Assembly (NCBI GenBank): GCA_028697565.1
Contig: JAQVEU010000030.1
Location: 1-7,949, forward strand
From: Candidatus Ratteibacteria bacterium
Lineage (GTDB): Bacteria; Ratteibacteria; UBA8468; B48-G9; JAFGKM01
Length of the DNA stretch: 7,949 nt
Direction of reading: 5' to 3'
In this document: positions 5,805 to 7,949 of the stretch, piece after piece
How the letters are laid out: the number at the start of each line of letters is the position of its first letter
Position numbering within the stretch: the first letter of the stretch is position 1
Made by a program: the position numbers and the translations under genes
Notes under the pieces: model-generated
Databases searched by the model: none
What the model was told of the DNA's origin: nothing
The model's input: only the letters and a program-made list of their open reading frames with translations

Positions 5805-6766
5805 TTTTCCCCCTTTCCAATTCCGATACGGGAGCGGAAAAAGAGGAATGTTCTTTTCAATCCATCTTCTAAGGATATAGATGGTTCCCAGTTTAACAGT
5901 TCTTTTGCTTTTGAGATGTCAGGTCTTCTCTGTTTAGGGTCATCTTCAAGTGGAGGAAGAAAGTCAATAGTTGCTTTTACACCTGTAATTTTCTGGATAA
6001 TTTCTGTCAGTTGAATAACTGTAAATTCATAAGTACTGCCTAAATTCACAGGGAGATGATATGTTGTGTCTATCATACTTACTATACCTCTTATTATATC
6101 TTCAATATAGCAAAAACTTCTTGTCTGTTTCCCATCACCATAGACCGTTAGTGGCTTTCCTGTCAGAATTTGCGATATAAAATTTGGAATTACCCTTCCA
6201 TCTTCAATCCGCATCCTTTCCCCATAGGTATTAAATATCCGTATAATACGTGTATCTGTATTATATTTTCTGTGATATGCCATCACTAATGATTCCCCGT
6301 ATCTTTTCCCCTCATCATATACAGAACGTGGACCCACAGGATTAACATTTCCCCAATATGTCTCTGACTGTGGTGAAATCAATGGGTCTCCATAGACCTC
6401 AGAGGTGGATGAAAAGAGAAATTTTGCACCACATCTTCTGGTAATCTCAAGCATTTTTTCAGTCCCAAGAGAGTTTGTTTTAAGGGTTTCTACTGGTAAT
6501 CTAAAATAGTCAGGAGGAGATGCAGGACTTGCCAGATGGAATACCATATCAAATTTTTCCTGAAAGGTATCTATATTAAAAGAAACAATATCCTGTTGAA
6601 TAAATTTAAAGTTATGTAGGTTGAGAAGGTGTTGTATGTTTTCTGTAGAACCAGTGCATAGATTATCAATACACCATACCTTACATTCCCGCTGGATATA
6701 ATAATCACACAGATGACTCCCTATGAAACCAGCCCCACCTGAAATAAGAACTTTTCTTTTACTCAT
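5801..6766 (-). CDS. uxs: UDP-glucuronate decarboxylase (UDP-xylose synthase), extended SDR
   Basis: Converts UDP-glucuronate to UDP-xylose through a bound UDP-4-keto intermediate, using tightly held NAD+. The 321 residues fit the soluble bacterial UXS length, without the membrane anchor of animal enzymes. Visible motifs are GGAGFIGSH (10-18) for NAD, Asp34 at the end of strand 2, HLASPASP (77-84), STSEVYGDP (120-128), YWGNVNP (137-143) and YDEGKR (150-155) with catalytic Tyr150 and Lys154, then RIFNTYGERM, DGRVIPNFI and VYGDGKQTRSF. Ser122, Glu123, Tyr150 and Arg280 have the spacing I recall for Ser119, Glu120, Tyr147 and Arg277 of human UXS1, which supports decarboxylation rather than simple epimerisation. 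The ATG follows the dehydrogenase stop with no gap and only a weak GGTAG upstream, so translation is probably coupled. The TGA stop overlaps the next ATG as ATGA. A plain UDP-glucose 4-epimerase is unlikely because HLASPASP and YWGNVNP are UXS-type. Confidence 0.94.
   Translation of the reverse strand: MSKRKVLISGGAGFIGSHLCDYYIQRECKVWCIDNLCTGSTENIQHLLNLHNFKFIQQDIVSFNIDTFQEKFDMVFHLASPASPPDYFRLPVETLKTNSLGTEKMLEITRRCGAKFLFSSTSEVYGDPLISPQSETYWGNVNPVGPRSVYDEGKRYGESLVMAYHRKYNTDTRIIRIFNTYGERMRIEDGRVIPNFISQILTGKPLTVYGDGKQTRSFCYIEDIIRGIVSMIDTTYHLPVNLGSTYEFTVIQLTEIIQKITGVKATIDFLPPLEDDPKQRRPDISKAKELLNWEPSISLEDGLKRTFLFFRSRIGIGKGEK
5809..5816 (-). promoter_or_regulatory. Shine-Dalgarno for the gene starting at 5804
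   Basis: Read on the minus strand, AAAGGGGG lies four bases before the ATG at 5804, inside the last codons of the decarboxylase gene. It supports this ATG as the true start and suggests independent ribosome loading in addition to coupling through the ATGA overlap. Confidence 0.6.
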
Positions 6767-7949
6767 TTAATTTCTACCAATTCCTTTATAGACAAATCCT
6801 TCCTCTTTTAGTTTATCTCTGTCAAGAAAGTTCCTTCCGTCAATAATATAAGGTGTCTTCATCATTGTTTTTATTCTTGCAAAGTCAAGTGTTTTGAATT
6901 CATCCCACTCTGTTAATACAACAAGAAGAGAAGTGCCTTTTATACAATCATAAGGCGTGGAACAGTATGTAATATCAGGGAACATCTTTTTCATATTTCC
7001 CATTGCTTTTGGGTCATAACATCTAATAATAGTCTCCTCTTTTAAGAAAAGTGAGATTATCTCTATTGCAGGAGATTCTCTTATATCGTCTGTGTCTGGC
7101 TTAAAAGCAAGTCCCAAAACTGCAATCTCTTTTCCTTTTAAATTCCATAACAGCTCCTTTGCCTTCTTAACTACTATAAGTCGCTGTTCTCTATTTATCT
7201 TCTGTACATCTTTGAGCAGGTCAAATGAATAACCAATCTCTTCTGAAAGTTTAATAAAAGCAGCAACATCCTTGGGAAAGCAACTGCCACCCCAACCAAC
7301 CCCTGCCTTAAGAAAGTCCTTTCCTATTCTTTTGTCATAACCCATACCTTCTGCTACTTTTTCTACATCAGCACCAACCCGTTCACATATCTGTGATATG
7401 GCGTTGATGTAAGATATTTTTAGGGCAAGAAAAGAGTTAGAGGCATGTTTAATAAGTTCTGCACTTTTAACATCAGTAAACACAATAGGTGCTTTCAAAG
7501 AGGCATATATCTCTTCAAAAATTTTTTTTGCCCTTTCGTTCTCCACTCCTACGACAATTCTGTCTGGTTCAAGAAAGTCCTTTATTGCACTACCTTCTCT
7601 TAAAAATTCAGGATTAGCCGCTACATCATACTCAATCCCTGTGGGAGACATAAGTTCCAATGTTCGTTTTACCCACTCTCCGGTAAGGACAGGCACAGTA
7701 CTTTTCTCAACAATTAATCTGTAAATTTTATCCGTGGACTTTTTTCTTATTTCAGTAAGAGCCCTCGCAATCTCAATAGTCACATTTTCAACATATGAAA
7801 GGTCTGCACTGCCATCAGAGGTAGAGGGTGTTCCTACAGCAATAAATATTACCTCGCTTTTTTCCGTAAGTTCTGCAACAGAGTCAGTAAGTATTAGTTT
7901 TCCGTTTCTTATGGTTTCCTTAACAATCTCCTCAATCCCTGGTTCATAA
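6767..7949 (-). CDS. ugd: UDP-glucose 6-dehydrogenase, 5' end cut by the window edge
   Basis: Oxidises UDP-glucose to UDP-glucuronate with two NAD+ in the cytosol; the product is the substrate of the next gene. The frame is open to the right edge (first full codon at 7948), leaving about 393 residues and missing the N-terminal GxGxxG dinucleotide site, perhaps 40-60 residues. The visible part begins YEPGIEEIV, followed by a VGTPS strand, KSTVP, NPEFLREG, AELIKHASN and the catalytic-loop motif GWGGSCFPKD, with the nucleophilic Cys codon at 7280-7282. The Lys of AELIK lies 56 residues before this Cys and the Asp of FPKD four after, matching the Lys204/Cys260/Asp264 spacing I recall for the Streptococcus pyogenes enzyme. 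RESPAIEI and the C-terminal YKGIGRN are also typical. GDP-mannose dehydrogenase is a relative, but these motifs and the UXS neighbour favour UDP-glucose. The apparent GTG start at 7783 is internal and not the real start. The stop codon directly abuts the next ATG. Confidence 0.95.
   Translation of the reverse strand, partial: YEPGIEEIVKETIRNGKLILTDSVAELTEKSEVIFIAVGTPSTSDGSADLSYVENVTIEIARALTEIRKKSTDKIYRLIVEKSTVPVLTGEWVKRTLELMSPTGIEYDVAANPEFLREGSAIKDFLEPDRIVVGVENERAKKIFEEIYASLKAPIVFTDVKSAELIKHASNSFLALKISYINAISQICERVGADVEKVAEGMGYDKRIGKDFLKAGVGWGGSCFPKDVAAFIKLSEEIGYSFDLLKDVQKINREQRLIVVKKAKELLWNLKGKEIAVLGLAFKPDTDDIRESPAIEIISLFLKEETIIRCYDPKAMGNMKKMFPDITYCSTPYDCIKGTSLLVVLTEWDEFKTLDFARIKTMMKTPYIIDGRNFLDRDKLKEEGFVYKGIGRN

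Noticed and set aside
5577..6014. Plus-strand open frame of 145 codons
   Set aside because: It lies antisense across the junction of two well-supported SDR genes and its translation shows no recognisable motif; it is a by-product of the opposite strand's codon use. The other plus-strand frames in the window are rejected for the same reason.
7734..7949. Possible gene start at the GTG at 7783 for the dehydrogenase
   Set aside because: The same frame continues upstream to the window edge with clear dehydrogenase motifs (YEPGIEEIV, VGTPS), so 7783 is an internal codon.

Overview
The window is a single dense block of ten genes, all on the minus strand and therefore read from right to left. Adjacent genes abut, are 1-4 bases apart, or overlap by 4-34 bases. 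I see no internal promoter, terminator, RNA gene, insertion sequence, CRISPR array or intergenic gap. The simplest reading is one stretch of a longer operon whose promoter lies beyond base 7949 and whose end lies before base 1. Both terminal genes are cut by the window edges.

The sequence is AT-rich and the coding strand is purine-rich. Some starts carry good Shine-Dalgarno sequences, for example AGGAG before the gene starting at 2341. Together with UDP-glucose dehydrogenase and UDP-xylose synthase, this suggests a bacterium, probably from a poorly cultured lineage. I cannot name the phylum from this window.

In order of transcription, the right third (7949-4674) makes nucleotide sugars. It encodes a UDP-glucose 6-dehydrogenase (5' end missing), a UDP-glucuronate decarboxylase that makes UDP-xylose, and a second sugar-nucleotide epimerase of the short-chain dehydrogenase type with a four-cysteine insert. 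The middle (4672-2325) holds three GT-A fold family 2 glycosyltransferases: one like polyprenyl-phosphate mannose synthases, one with the hallmarks of dolichyl/polyprenyl-phosphate glucosyltransferases (ALG5-like), and one with C-terminal membrane segments. The left third (2341-1) has two SAM-dependent methyltransferases that share unusual motifs, another family 2 glycosyltransferase, and the first 81 residues of a likely GT-C membrane glycosyltransferase with an HPDE motif in its first external loop.

Taken together, the locus looks like a cell-surface or lipid-linked glycan pathway. UDP-glucuronate and UDP-xylose (and possibly an epimer) are made, transferred by cytosolic glycosyltransferases, and possibly methylated. 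Polyprenyl-phosphate sugars from the two DPM/ALG5-like enzymes could feed the GT-C enzyme outside the membrane. The enzyme classes are well supported; the final glycan, the substrates of most transferases and the GT-C pairing are inference.
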